Shown: positions 56,550 through 64,000 of the stretch, piece by piece | How the letters are laid out: the number at the start of each line of letters is the position of its first letter | Numbering within the stretch: position 1 is the stretch's first letter | NCBI RefSeq assembly: GCF_047730165.1 | Contig: NZ_CP159834.1 | Span: 2,294,001 to 2,358,000, forward strand | Direction of reading: 5' to 3' | Origin: Patiriisocius sp047730165 | GTDB lineage: Bacteria; Bacteroidota; Bacteroidia; Flavobacteriales; Flavobacteriaceae | DNA length: 64,000 nt | Program-made: the position numbers and the translations under genes | Notes under the pieces: model-generated | What the model was told of the DNA's origin: nothing | Databases searched by the model: none | Seen by the model: the letters and a program-made list of their open reading frames with translations, nothing else

Positions 56550-57323
56550 ATGATGAAAAAAACTCATAGTAAATATGCATTAATAATAGGTGGAAGCAGC
56601 GGGTTAGGACTAGCCACAGCTCATAAACTTGCCAGTGAAGGTTTTGATCTTTGTATTGTGTACCGCGATAGAAAAAGCAACGCAGCCATTAATGAAGCAG
56701 CATTTGAAAAAATGCGATCAAAAGGAGTGAGTATATTGAATTTTAACAAAGATGCACTCAAGGAAGAAACGATAAACGAAGTATTAGAACAACTGCCCAA
56801 AAAATCAATTTCTGTTTTAGTGCACAGCATCGCAAAAGGGAGTCTAAAACCAATGGCTTCGGAAACTGGAATGCTTAGTAAAGCAGATCTTGATATCACC
56901 ATTCACGCGATGGGAACAAGCTGGTGGCTATGGGTTAGTTCTTGTATTAAGGCAGGAGTTTTTGCTAGCCAAGTACGTAATATTGCATTTACAAGCGAAG
57001 GCAATCAAAAAGTATGGGCAGGATATGGAGCAGTATCTGCCGCAAAAGCAACGCTGGAAGCATTAATGAGACAAATGGCAGTAGAGTTGGCGCCGCAGGG
57101 AATTAGCAGTAATTGTATTCAAGCTGGAGTTACACAAACCCCATCATTTGCCATGATTCCTGGAAGTGAACAATTAGCAGCGATGGCAAAAAAGAGAAAT
57201 CCTTTTAAAAGACTGACGCAACCAGAAGATGTAGCAAATGCCGTTTACGTTTTGACCTTGCCAGAATCACAATGGGTCAACGGGAATGTGTTAAAAGTAG
57301 ATGGTGGAGAATCACTAAGATAG
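56550..57323 (+). CDS. SDR enoyl-reductase-like (FabL/FabI-type active site), biosynthetic cluster
   Basis: 257 residues from ATG 56550 (a GTG at 56523 would overlap the previous gene). NAD(P) site: LIIGGSSGLGLATAHKLASEG (given in parts: GGSSGLG and ATAHKLASEG). The active site departs from standard SDRs: the usual Tyr-x3-Lys position holds Val, while Tyr159 and Lys166 form Tyr-x6-Lys (YGAVSAAK), the spacing used by enoyl-ACP reductases FabI and FabL. The following ATLEALMRQMAVELAPQ and C-terminal VNGNVLKVDGGESL also fit FabL. I infer enoyl-acyl reduction for this cluster. Just after it comes a dehydratase gene, which would supply the enoyl substrate. Confidence 0.8.
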   Translation: MMKKTHSKYALIIGGSSGLGLATAHKLASEGFDLCIVYRDRKSNAAINEAAFEKMRSKGVSILNFNKDALKEETINEVLEQLPKKSISVLVHSIAKGSLKPMASETGMLSKADLDITIHAMGTSWWLWVSSCIKAGVFASQVRNIAFTSEGNQKVWAGYGAVSAAKATLEALMRQMAVELAPQGISSNCIQAGVTQTPSFAMIPGSEQLAAMAKKRNPFKRLTQPEDVANAVYVLTLPESQWVNGNVLKVDGGESLR

Positions 57324-57327
57324 CATT

Positions 57328-57759
57328 ATGACAGGAAAAGAAATAATTGCTTTGTTGCCGTATTCAGAACCTTTTCTTTTTGTAGATTCTTTAGAAGCTG
57401 TAACAGAAACGGGGGCTAAAGGTAAATATCACTTTAAAGAAAATTCCTATTTTTATAAAGGGCATTTTAAAGAAAATCCAGTAACGCCGGGCGTGATACT
57501 TACGGAGTGTATGGCACAAATAGGCTTGGTATGTTTAGGCATCTATTTATCAGGTACTATTACTTCGGATATGCAAATGGCATTTACCACCATGCACGTA
57601 GATTACTATATCCCCGTATTTCCGGGAGAGCATGTGACGGTGGTTTCTGAGAAGATGTATTACAGATTTGGGAAACTAAAATGTAAAGTACGAATGATGA
57701 ATGAGAAAGGTGATGTTGTGGCGATTGGCGAGTTGAGTGGGATGATGAAGAGCGATTGA
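57328..57759 (+). CDS. FabZ-like 3-hydroxyacyl-ACP dehydratase (biosynthetic cluster)
   Basis: 143 residues, a single hotdog domain. The catalytic His and its motif are intact: YKGHFKENPVTPGVILTECMAQIG (given in parts: GHFKENPVTPGV and LTECMAQIG), with the conserved Glu in the second part. N-terminus LLPYSEPFLFVDSLEAV is typical of FabZ. It dehydrates 3-hydroxyacyl-ACP to trans-2-enoyl-ACP. It starts four bases after the enoyl-reductase-like gene. A separate copy from that of primary fatty-acid synthesis is likely, though the latter is not in this window. Confidence 0.88.
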   Translation: MTGKEIIALLPYSEPFLFVDSLEAVTETGAKGKYHFKENSYFYKGHFKENPVTPGVILTECMAQIGLVCLGIYLSGTITSDMQMAFTTMHVDYYIPVFPGEHVTVVSEKMYYRFGKLKCKVRMMNEKGDVVAIGELSGMMKSD

Positions 57760-57790
57760 AATCAGAATTGAAAATAAACTTAATTGAATA

Positions 57791-57846
57791 TTGAAGCTGA
57801 TCTCGTGTAAGGAGCTTCAAACCAAAGGAAGGTTTTTATAGGTTTG
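57791..57846 (+). promoter_or_regulatory. Inverted repeat and promoter upstream of the ketosynthase
   Basis: TTGAAGCT (57791-57798) and AGCTTCAA (57813-57820) form a perfect eight-base inverted repeat with a 14-base spacer. TAGGTTTG at 57839-57846 matches the -7 consensus exactly, so the right arm lies about where a -33 element would be. An operator that controls the second half of the cluster is a reasonable reading. The leader to ATG 57921 is about 70 bases. Confidence 0.5.
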
Positions 57847-57920
57847 ATGGAGAGTTTTAATTGTTTATAGTGTTTAGTTAATAACAAATTTTTGGGGGAG
57901 TATCTTCCTACATAGTTAAT

Positions 57921-59180
57921 ATGAGAGTAGTTATAACAGGATTGGGCGTTTGCGCTCCAAATGGGACAAGCATTCCAGAGTTTACAGATGCGTTGAAAAA
58001 TGGACGCTCTGGACTTGCACATTTTCCAGAATTAGAACGACTTAATTTTTCTTGTCAAATAGGCGGAATGCCTACTATTTCCGAAGAGAAGAAACGGGAC
58101 TACTTCACAGAATTACAACTTCGAAATTTTGATAGTGATGGGATTTTGTATGGTGTGATTGCTGGGATAGATGCGCTTAAAGATGCAAATATAGAGGTAG
58201 GTGAAGATGAAGCGTTATTTGATTTAGGCATTATAATGGGAGCTGGAACGACGAGTGTGGCAAAGTTTAGAGAGTCCATTTACCAAATTGATGAAGGTAA
58301 GGTACGGCGTCTAGGCAGCACGTCTGTGCCGCAAACGATGGCGAGTGGAGTGAGTGCATATCTTGGCGGATTGACCGGTGCAGCAAATATGGTAACGACT
58401 AATTCTTCTGCTTGTGCGACAGGCACAGAGGCGGTGTTATTAGGCTATGAACGCATTAAAGCTGGTAAAGCGACTCAAATGCTTTGTGGTAGTACTAGCG
58501 ACGGAGGCCCTTATATTTGGGGTGGTTTTGATGCTATGAAAGTGACAAGCTATAAACACAATGATTCTCCAGGAAAAGCGGCGGGGCCTATGAGTGAGCA
58601 AGCGAGTGGTTTTATACCAGGAAGTGGAGCAGGAGCCGTGGTTTTAGAATCATTAAACAGTGCTTTAAAGAGAGGAGTAAAAATATATGGCGAAGTTTTA
58701 GGCGGTGCTGTAAATAGCGGAGGACAACGAAATGGTGGTAGTATGACTGCTCCAAACAGTGAAGCGGTGCAACGTTGTATTAAAGGCGCATTTAAGGATG
58801 CAAAGGTGCGCGGTGATGCAATAGATTATATAAATGGACATCTAACAGCGACGGTAAAAGACCCTGTCGAGATTGAGAATTGGTGTACTGCACTTGGTAG
58901 AAAAGGTAGTGACTTTCCCTATATTAATTCATTAAAAGGAATGACAGGACATTGCTTGGCGGCAAGTGGAAGTATTGAAATTGTGAGTACCATTTTACAA
59001 CTCCAAGGAAACTTTGTTTTTCCAAATGTGAATTGCGATGTAATCCATCCTGAGATTGTCGCTTTAGTTTCCGAAAAATGTGTGCCTCGTGTAGCAGTAG
59101 AGACCTCATTAAAAACGGTGGCAAAATCAAGTTTTGGTTTTGGGGATGTGAATGCCTGTGTTATCTTTGGAGAATATTAA
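57921..59180 (+). CDS. Beta-ketoacyl synthase (FabF-like), biosynthetic cluster
   Basis: 419 residues, thiolase fold. The triad is complete: Cys165 (NSSACATGTEAV), His307 (YINGHLTATVKDP) and His344 (LKGMTGHCLAASGS). The first His motif is unusual: FabF proteins normally have NAHGTSTPxGD, while here it is NGHLTATVKD. It probably condenses acyl and malonyl-ACP on the dedicated carrier protein encoded 22 bases on. A chain-length determinant role in making the starter for the type III synthase is inferred. It has its own promoter candidate. Confidence 0.88.
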   Translation: MRVVITGLGVCAPNGTSIPEFTDALKNGRSGLAHFPELERLNFSCQIGGMPTISEEKKRDYFTELQLRNFDSDGILYGVIAGIDALKDANIEVGEDEALFDLGIIMGAGTTSVAKFRESIYQIDEGKVRRLGSTSVPQTMASGVSAYLGGLTGAANMVTTNSSACATGTEAVLLGYERIKAGKATQMLCGSTSDGGPYIWGGFDAMKVTSYKHNDSPGKAAGPMSEQASGFIPGSGAGAVVLESLNSALKRGVKIYGEVLGGAVNSGGQRNGGSMTAPNSEAVQRCIKGAFKDAKVRGDAIDYINGHLTATVKDPVEIENWCTALGRKGSDFPYINSLKGMTGHCLAASGSIEIVSTILQLQGNFVFPNVNCDVIHPEIVALVSEKCVPRVAVETSLKTVAKSSFGFGDVNACVIFGEY

Positions 59181-59202
59181 TATTTCAATCTAAGCTAATT
59201 CT

Positions 59203-59451
59203 ATGACCACAGAAGAGATATATGCACAATTAGTACCTATCGTAAAAACCTATTTACCTGAGGATGTGAGTGAAAATGATATCACACCAACAAGTGACCT
59301 TACGCGCGAGCTTAACATCAACTCTGCTCATTTAGTAGATGTGGTGCTTGACGTAGAGGATGCTTTTGACATAGAATTTGACAATGCAGATATGGAGAGC
59401 TTGCGCACCTTGAATGATGCGGTCGCTATTATTCAGAAAAAAATCGCTTAA
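59203..59451 (+). CDS. Acyl carrier protein (dedicated, biosynthetic cluster)
   Basis: 82 residues, acidic, four-helix ACP size. The phosphopantetheine serine is Ser41, in NINSAHLVDVVLDVED; the usual DSL motif is replaced by NSA, so recognition by the pantetheinyl transferase may differ. Downstream DVEDAFDIEF is typical of helix II-III. It follows the ketosynthase by 22 bases and ends four bases before the rlmI TTG start. It would hold the growing chain for the ketosynthase, dehydratase and reductase of this cluster. Confidence 0.9.
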   Translation: MTTEEIYAQLVPIVKTYLPEDVSENDITPTSDLTRELNINSAHLVDVVLDVEDAFDIEFDNADMESLRTLNDAVAIIQKKIA

Positions 59452-59455
59452 TATT

Positions 59456-60670
59456 TTGTTCAACAAACCACTTCCCAAAATTCAGCCGCAAACCTTAGCG
59501 GTAAAACTTACCAATAAAGGCGAACGCTCTGTAAAATCAAAGCACCCTTGGTTATTTTCTGATAGTGTAGAGAAAATCAACAAAGAAGGAAATGCAGGTG
59601 ACATCGCGGTTATCTTTAATCGTACTACAAACAAACCAATGGGAGTAGGGTTGTATGATCCAGATTCTCCTATCCGTATTAAAATGCTTCATTTTGGCGG
59701 TGGTGCAAAATTAAACGAGACCTACTTTTCAGATAAAGTGGAGCGTGCTTTTAAAGCCCGAGAAGAATTACTCGAATCGAATACCAATAGTTATCGCTTG
59801 CTTTTTGGAGAAAACGATGGGTTTCCAGGATTGATTGCAGATGTATATGCATCTGTTTTAGTTTTAAAAATATATAATGCTATATGGTTTCCTTTCATTC
59901 ACATGATATTTCCGAAGTTGTTGGAAATAACAGGTTGTGGCACGCTAGTACTAAGATTGAGCCGTGGATTACAAACCAATATGGCAGGCTTAGTGGAAGG
60001 AGAAGTACTATATGGGGATTTGAAAAATGAAGTAGTACAATTTATTGAACACGGGGTCCAGTTTTCTGCACACGTGATCAAAGGGCATAAGACCGGTTAT
60101 TTTTTAGACCATCGTGAAAATAGAAGGCGCGTAGGGATGTTGAGCAAAGGAAAAACGATGCTCGATGTGTTTAGTTATGCTGGCGGATTTTCCATTCACG
60201 CCCTAGCTAAGGGAGCTACAGAGGTCACAAGTTTAGATATTAGTGCGCAAGCACTAGAAGTTGCTAAAGAAAATGGAGCTCTCAATAAACATAAAGGCAA
60301 GCATTTTACCATCGTTGGTGATGCATTTGTAGAATTAGAGCGACTCATTAGGGAAGGAAAGCAGTATGATGTGGTCGTTATTGATCCTCCTAGTTTTGCA
60401 AAAAGTAAAAGAGAGATAGTAGTTGCTAAAAAGAAGTACGCGCAGTTAGCAAAGCTAGGAGCGCAATTAGTTGCCAAAAAGGGATTGTTAGTTTTAGCCT
60501 CCTGCAGTTCTAGGATCACTGCAGACGAGTTTTTCCAGATTAATATAGAAACCTTAAAAGAGCACGGAACCTATTTTGAATTTATTGAAAAAACTTTTCA
60601 TGATACAGATCATCCTGTTGGTTTTCCAGAGGGTGCCTATTTAAAGTGTGGGTATTATAGATTTTCTTAA
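59456..60670 (+). CDS. rlmI: 23S rRNA (cytosine) methyltransferase RlmI-like, class I with PUA domain
   Basis: 404 residues from TTG 59456, four bases after the ACP stop; a longer frame opens with ATG 59414 inside the ACP gene but its extra residues do not look like this family. N-terminal PUA-type part (about 10-90: GERSVKSKHPWLFSDSVEK) and a C-terminal methyltransferase with DVFSYAGGFSIHALAKGA (SAM motif I), LDISAQALEVAKENG and VIDPPSFAKSKRE (motif IV), then LVLASCSSRI with the catalytic Cys. RlmI makes m5C in 23S rRNA; the exact base here is not proven. It ends at a bidirectional terminator shared with hpf. Confidence 0.88.
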   Translation: MFNKPLPKIQPQTLAVKLTNKGERSVKSKHPWLFSDSVEKINKEGNAGDIAVIFNRTTNKPMGVGLYDPDSPIRIKMLHFGGGAKLNETYFSDKVERAFKAREELLESNTNSYRLLFGENDGFPGLIADVYASVLVLKIYNAIWFPFIHMIFPKLLEITGCGTLVLRLSRGLQTNMAGLVEGEVLYGDLKNEVVQFIEHGVQFSAHVIKGHKTGYFLDHRENRRRVGMLSKGKTMLDVFSYAGGFSIHALAKGATEVTSLDISAQALEVAKENGALNKHKGKHFTIVGDAFVELERLIREGKQYDVVVIDPPSFAKSKREIVVAKKKYAQLAKLGAQLVAKKGLLVLASCSSRITADEFFQINIETLKEHGTYFEFIEKTFHDTDHPVGFPEGAYLKCGYYRFS

Positions 60671-60674
60671 AAAA

Positions 60675-60719
60675 CAAAAGCCAGTATAAAACACTCTTGT
60701 GAATTTATACTGGCTTTTG
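60675..60719. terminator. Bidirectional terminator between rlmI and hpf
   Basis: CAAAAGCCAGTATAAA (60675-60690) pairs perfectly with TTTATACTGGCTTTTG (60704-60719): a 16-base stem with a 13-base loop. A-rich and T-rich ends on both sides serve both converging genes. Confidence 0.93.
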
Positions 60720-60738
60720 AAATTATAATGTATATAAA

Positions 60739-61041
60739 TTAATGCGTTTGCATTTTATCTTTTCTCTTTTGAACTTGAACCTGCACTTCACCTACAGCCT
60801 TTGCTATCGCTGCTTCAAAAGAAGTGTTGCTCGTTGAAGAGAATAACGTAGTCCCAGGTACATTGAGTCTAATTTCTACCACTTTACCAGTGTCTTCGCC
60901 TCTTGTGTTTTCGCTTTTGAAATACACGTCTGCTGCGACGATAAAATCATATTTGTTCTCTAGTTTTTCTAATTTCTCTGTGGCTAGTTCTTCAAGCCTC
61001 TTGCTTGCCGCTACATCTTTATATTCGAAGTTGATATTCAT
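60739..61041 (-). CDS. hpf: Ribosome hibernation-promoting factor, short form (HPF/RaiA family)
   Basis: 100 residues, the short single-domain form. Characteristic features: VAASKRLEELATEKLEKLENKY (given in parts: KRLEELATEKLEK, LENKYDF), ADVYFKSENTRGEDTGKVVEIRLN (in parts: ADVYFKSENT and KVVEIRLNVPG) and the basic C-terminal VQVQVQKRKDKM. It binds the 30S subunit and stabilises inactive ribosomes in slow growth. It converges on rlmI across the bidirectional terminator. Regulation is not visible in the sequence. Confidence 0.94.
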   Translation of the reverse strand: MNINFEYKDVAASKRLEELATEKLEKLENKYDFIVAADVYFKSENTRGEDTGKVVEIRLNVPGTTLFSSTSNTSFEAAIAKAVGEVQVQVQKRKDKMQTH

Positions 61042-61498
61042 AAGTAGATATTTTATAATTTCCTTTTAAAGGTACGAACCTAATGTATGACATCAAAGGA
61101 AAAAAGGGATGCATTAATAATAATTTAGTTTTTGTTTAAGATATCCTTAAGTAAACTTCTAAAATGTGCTTGATTTGTTTTTTGTGCTTAATGATGTGAA
61201 ACACCAGTTTATTTTAATAAAAATGAACATTATTCGTTTCTAAGTTTTAGATTATTCGTAGTTTTATGGTCCTCATTCTTAAGTATATAACAATGGAAAC
61301 ATCAAAAAAAAAAACACGCCGACTTTCAAATTCCTTATAGACGTTCTTCAAATTTTGGGAGTGTGACTAAAAAAGAACATTTTAAGATTACAAAGAAAGG
61401 GGTAAAAATTAAAGAAGAAGCAAAAAATTGAAAGCAAAGTAAATGTTACCATAAAGGTTTCAAATTGAATATCTTTATCAACACACAAATATCTTTTT
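61042..61498 (+). other. Gap before the small membrane protein, with a frame-broken small ORF
   Basis: At 61293 an ATG opens METSKKK and meets an 11-base A tract (61304-61314). One base fewer would give a 45-residue basic protein ending at TGA 61431, with HADFQIPYRRSSNFGS, TKKEHFKITKKGVKI and a closing KEEAKN. As it stands the frame stops after about 16 codons (TAG). This may be a decayed or slippage-controlled small gene, or a sequencing error in the homopolymer. The remainder shows no gene. Confidence 0.35.
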
Positions 61499-61678
61499 AT
61501 GACCTTTTATTCTTTTCTCTCTTTTCTTTTTATTCAAACCCCATCTTCAACACCTAATCCTGGTGATACCACTGGGCTAGATCTCAGTAATCCTTTTGAT
61601 CTTATTGTTTATATCATCCTTCCTATTGCTATCTTCGTTTTCTATCTTTTGTATCGCAAGCAGAATAGAAAAAAATAA
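61499..61678 (+). CDS. Small membrane protein, 59 residues
   Basis: ATG 61499 to TAA 61676. A short hydrophobic N-terminus (TFYSFLSFLFIQ), a Thr/Pro/Asp-rich loop, then a second hydrophobic helix after DLSNPFDLIVYIILPIAIFV and a basic end (YRKQNRKK). This pattern, with LSNPFDLIVYIILPI, is one I recall from small flavobacterial proteins that are often mislabelled adenylosuccinate synthetase; it lacks the size and motifs of that enzyme. Function unknown. It ends 12 bases before the stop of the converging BNR-repeat gene. Confidence 0.7.
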   Translation: MTFYSFLSFLFIQTPSSTPNPGDTTGLDLSNPFDLIVYIILPIAIFVFYLLYRKQNRKK

Positions 61679-61690
61679 GTTTCATTCAGC

Positions 61691-64000
61691 TTATATCTTT
61701 ATTGCACCAATGCCAGCTGACCATAAGGCGTCGTTAAACGCAGTAAGTTCTTTGCTTATTAGTTGTGCTCCATTAGTTTTAAGGTCGCTCCAGATTAAAT
61801 CAAGTTCTGCTTTCCTGTTTTTATTTGACTGATTCACACGTGGCGAAGAACCGTTTGTTTGATTCATTACAAACAAGTATTCTGCAGTGAACTTATTTAC
61901 AAAATTCTCTACATCGTCGTACGCTTGTGATCTGCGTTGCACCATGTGTTCATCCCAAGCTTTCATTTTTACTACTAAGGCTTCCCCTTGATTTACTAAG
62001 GTAGTTTTCTTATCTGCTTTTAGTTCCTGAAGTAAAGACACGATCTGTTCCTGTGCAGTAAATATCGTATTGACCATGGTGTGCATTTCTGTGACATTTG
62101 CTTCCATCTCGCCCATATAGATGTCAAACTCCTGTAGGTCATTTGCATCGACTTTGATAAGTGGATTATTTATAATATTTCCGAAGGTAGAAACAGACTC
62201 ATCATTACTTTTTAAGGTGAAGGCATATTTTCCAGGGACAACACGTCTGCCATTAAAGCCAGCTTCGATATAGACATTAGGGATGCTCGGCACAATGTTG
62301 TGTCCCATATTCCAGACAAATCTATTAAGACCTTTCTTGTTTGACAAGGTAGGAGCTGGAGGTGCGCCACCGCCATTGTGTGCTATGTAATTAGCGTCTT
62401 TTTCAGAACTTAGAGTTCGAATCACCTTGCCATTTGAATCACTGATTGTTAATGTAACTTCACTATCTTTTGCTACTGAAGGAAGGAAATAATAGATTTC
62501 AACACCGTTAGCAGGATTTACACCAGTGAACGGTTGCGTCCCGTCAAACTTCTCATTAGTACCATTAAGCGGACTACTCCAAGACCCATATAAAGCATCT
62601 TCAGGTTGATAGAGCATAAGTGTGTTATTGCTCTTTTTATATTGAGATAGTAATTCTAGGTTGTCTAAAATCCAGAAAGAGCGTCCTGAGGTTGCTACTA
62701 CTAGGTCATTATTATGAACGCGTAAATCTGTAATAGGCGTCACAGGAAGATTACGTTGAAAAGCCTCCCAACTACTACCATCATTAAAAGAAATGTAGAT
62801 TCCTAGTTCTGTACCTGCATATAGCAAGCCTTTCGTGTTTTGATCTTCACGTACTACGCGGGTGTGCGCACCATAAGAAATGCCTGAAGAAATATTCTTC
62901 CAACTCTTCCCATAATTATCACTCTTATAAATAGCTGGTGCGTAGTCGCCTAGTTTATATTTTGTGGTGGCAATATATACAGTTGCTGGATCGTGTGGTG
63001 ATATTTCAATAGCGTTTACCAGTGTTTCACCTAAATTTTTAGGAGTGATGTTCTGCCAACTTTTTCCGTTGTCTTGAGTTATGTGTACGCTACCATCATC
63101 ACTTCCTGTATAAAATACTCCAGCCGTATGCTGTGATTCTACCAAGTAAGATATAGTACCATAGTTTTCTGCACCAACCGCTTCGTTCGTGTATGGTCCG
63201 CCACCGTTTCCTTGTTTTTCATCAATATTACGAGTAAGGTCTGGAGAGAATTCTGTCCAAGTACGCCCCATATCTGTAGATTTTAAGACGAGCTGTGCCG
63301 CGTGAAATATAGTTTGAGGTTCGTGTTGTGACCAGATAATAGGTGCGTTCCAGTTGTATAGGTATTTCATGTCACGAGCTGCTCTCCCTAAGTATTGTTG
63401 CGGAGCCGCCATAATCTGAGTACTCGTACCGCTTTCCATATCTAGGGCTTCTATGGTTCCTAAATAACTGCCACCTACTACTGTTTTTGGCGCATCTTTA
63501 TCAAAAGCTAAAAACGCACTTTCACCACCTGCGGCGGCTGTCCAATTACTTTCAGAAATTCCGTCTCCCTTTAGATTCATACTGGCAATCTTTACAGAGG
63601 TGTTATCTTGTTGACCTCCATAAATATTATAAGGAAATAAATTATCTACATTAATTCTATAAAATTGTGCCGTTGGCATAATATCTTGTGAGGACCAAGA
63701 TTTACCAAAGTTGAAGGACACCGCGGCGCCTCCGTCATTTGCAATACAAAGGTTTTTAGAGTTGTCTGGGTTTATCCATAAATCGTGATAATCACCGTGA
63801 GTTCCCGTAATACGCTCCCACGTTTTTCCGCCGTCTTTAGAGCGTAATGCTGGTGCACTCAAAACATATACAGTCTCATCATCATTTGGATCAGGGAATA
63901 CCTCTATATAATACCAAGAACGCTGCGTTAAACGATTATCACCACTTACTTGAGACCAATTGTCTCCTGCATCCATAGATACATACAATCCGCTCTGGTC
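61691..64000 (-). CDS. BNR/sortilin-like repeat (VPS10-type) glycosyl-hydrolase-like protein (partial)
   Basis: At least 769 residues are visible; the N-terminus lies beyond the right edge. The N-terminal two thirds are beta-propeller repeats with Asp-box motifs: YVSMDAGDNW, RSKDGGKTW, KSTDMGRTW, ITQDNGKSW, KSDNYGKSW and SFNDGSSW. The C-terminal part (from about visible residue 500) is beta-sandwich-like with a helical end (DLIWSDLKTNGAQL). Such proteins are secreted or surface-exposed in Bacteroidota; no catalytic residues of a sialidase could be assigned. The first apparent ATG/TTG in view is not the real start because the frame runs on to the edge (DQSGLYVS). Confidence 0.85.
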   Translation of the reverse strand, partial: DQSGLYVSMDAGDNWSQVSGDNRLTQRSWYYIEVFPDPNDDETVYVLSAPALRSKDGGKTWERITGTHGDYHDLWINPDNSKNLCIANDGGAAVSFNFGKSWSSQDIMPTAQFYRINVDNLFPYNIYGGQQDNTSVKIASMNLKGDGISESNWTAAAGGESAFLAFDKDAPKTVVGGSYLGTIEALDMESGTSTQIMAAPQQYLGRAARDMKYLYNWNAPIIWSQHEPQTIFHAAQLVLKSTDMGRTWTEFSPDLTRNIDEKQGNGGGPYTNEAVGAENYGTISYLVESQHTAGVFYTGSDDGSVHITQDNGKSWQNITPKNLGETLVNAIEISPHDPATVYIATTKYKLGDYAPAIYKSDNYGKSWKNISSGISYGAHTRVVREDQNTKGLLYAGTELGIYISFNDGSSWEAFQRNLPVTPITDLRVHNNDLVVATSGRSFWILDNLELLSQYKKSNNTLMLYQPEDALYGSWSSPLNGTNEKFDGTQPFTGVNPANGVEIYYFLPSVAKDSEVTLTISDSNGKVIRTLSSEKDANYIAHNGGGAPPAPTLSNKKGLNRFVWNMGHNIVPSIPNVYIEAGFNGRRVVPGKYAFTLKSNDESVSTFGNIINNPLIKVDANDLQEFDIYMGEMEANVTEMHTMVNTIFTAQEQIVSLLQELKADKKTTLVNQGEALVVKMKAWDEHMVQRRSQAYDDVENFVNKFTAEYLFVMNQTNGSSPRVNQSNKNRKAELDLIWSDLKTNGAQLISKELTAFNDALWSAGIGAIKI

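Noticed and set aside
1..64000. CRISPR arrays, tRNA, rRNA, insertion sequences, integrases, prophage
   Set aside because: No regularly spaced repeats, no cloverleaf- or rRNA-like stretch, and no transposase, integrase or phage-structural reading frames were found when reading both strands.

Overview
The window reads as chromosomal DNA from a marine-type member of the Flavobacteriaceae (Bacteroidota). The evidence is AT-rich DNA with near-continuous genes, Bacteroidota-style promoters (TAnnTTTG at -7), several likely TTG or GTG starts, and lineage marker genes: the type IX secretion gene porQ next to cmk, bacillithiol gene bshA, a fused alpha/beta E1 ketoacid dehydrogenase, MutS2 without a Smr domain, an NagZ-type GH3/beta-lactamase fusion and an SUI1 protein. 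I saw no rRNA, tRNA, CRISPR array, insertion sequence or prophage. The genus cannot be fixed from this sequence.

Layout. 1-1098: ECF sigma factor with a translationally coupled membrane anti-sigma-like partner (cut by the left edge). 1.6-11.2 kb: lon, porQ, cmk, then opposing genes for a THUMP-like methyltransferase, an AI-2E transporter remnant, a SpoU methyltransferase, a DUF4159 protein, rsmE and tsaD. 11.3-24.8 kb: envelope block (tamB, ridA, lptD, amidase, MCE protein) running into an Fe-S oxidoreductase pair with a HAD gene between its halves. 25-36 kb: NagZ-type GH3/beta-lactamase, bshA, an outer-membrane-protein pseudogene, an FAD/Fe-S dehydrogenase, a lipoprotein, aroC and a dicarboxylate/glutamate symporter. 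36-38.6 kb: two related secreted proteins and an mscS pseudogene.

38.7-42 kb holds a three-gene cassette: a glutathione-synthetase-like ATP-grasp ligase, an N-formylglutamate-amidohydrolase-like zinc hydrolase and a QEGLA/DUF1704 zinc peptidase. The three enzyme folds resemble those that add and remove terminal amino acids on eukaryotic tubulin, which suggests a bacterial ligate/hydrolyse modification system with unknown substrate. 42-52.7 kb: DCC protein, mutS2, ung, a signal-less periplasmic-binding-fold protein, nucleoside phosphorylase, SUI1, a 2-oxoglutarate/Fe(II)-type oxygenase, fused E1 and two lipoproteins.

52.8-59.5 kb is a biosynthetic gene cluster: flavoprotein, methyltransferase, type III polyketide synthase, FrnE-like DsbA, an SDR with an enoyl-reductase-type active site, FabZ-like dehydratase, ketosynthase and a dedicated acyl carrier protein. 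I infer that the fatty-acid-type enzymes make an acyl starter, the type III synthase extends and cyclises it, and the methyltransferase and flavoprotein tailor the phenolic or pyrone lipid. The cluster leads directly into rlmI. The window ends with hpf, a small membrane protein and a large BNR/sortilin-repeat protein cut by the right edge.

Two multiply disrupted pseudogenes and one transporter remnant show ongoing gene decay. The cassette at 38.7-42 kb and the cluster at 52.8-59.5 kb are the best candidates for undescribed biology.
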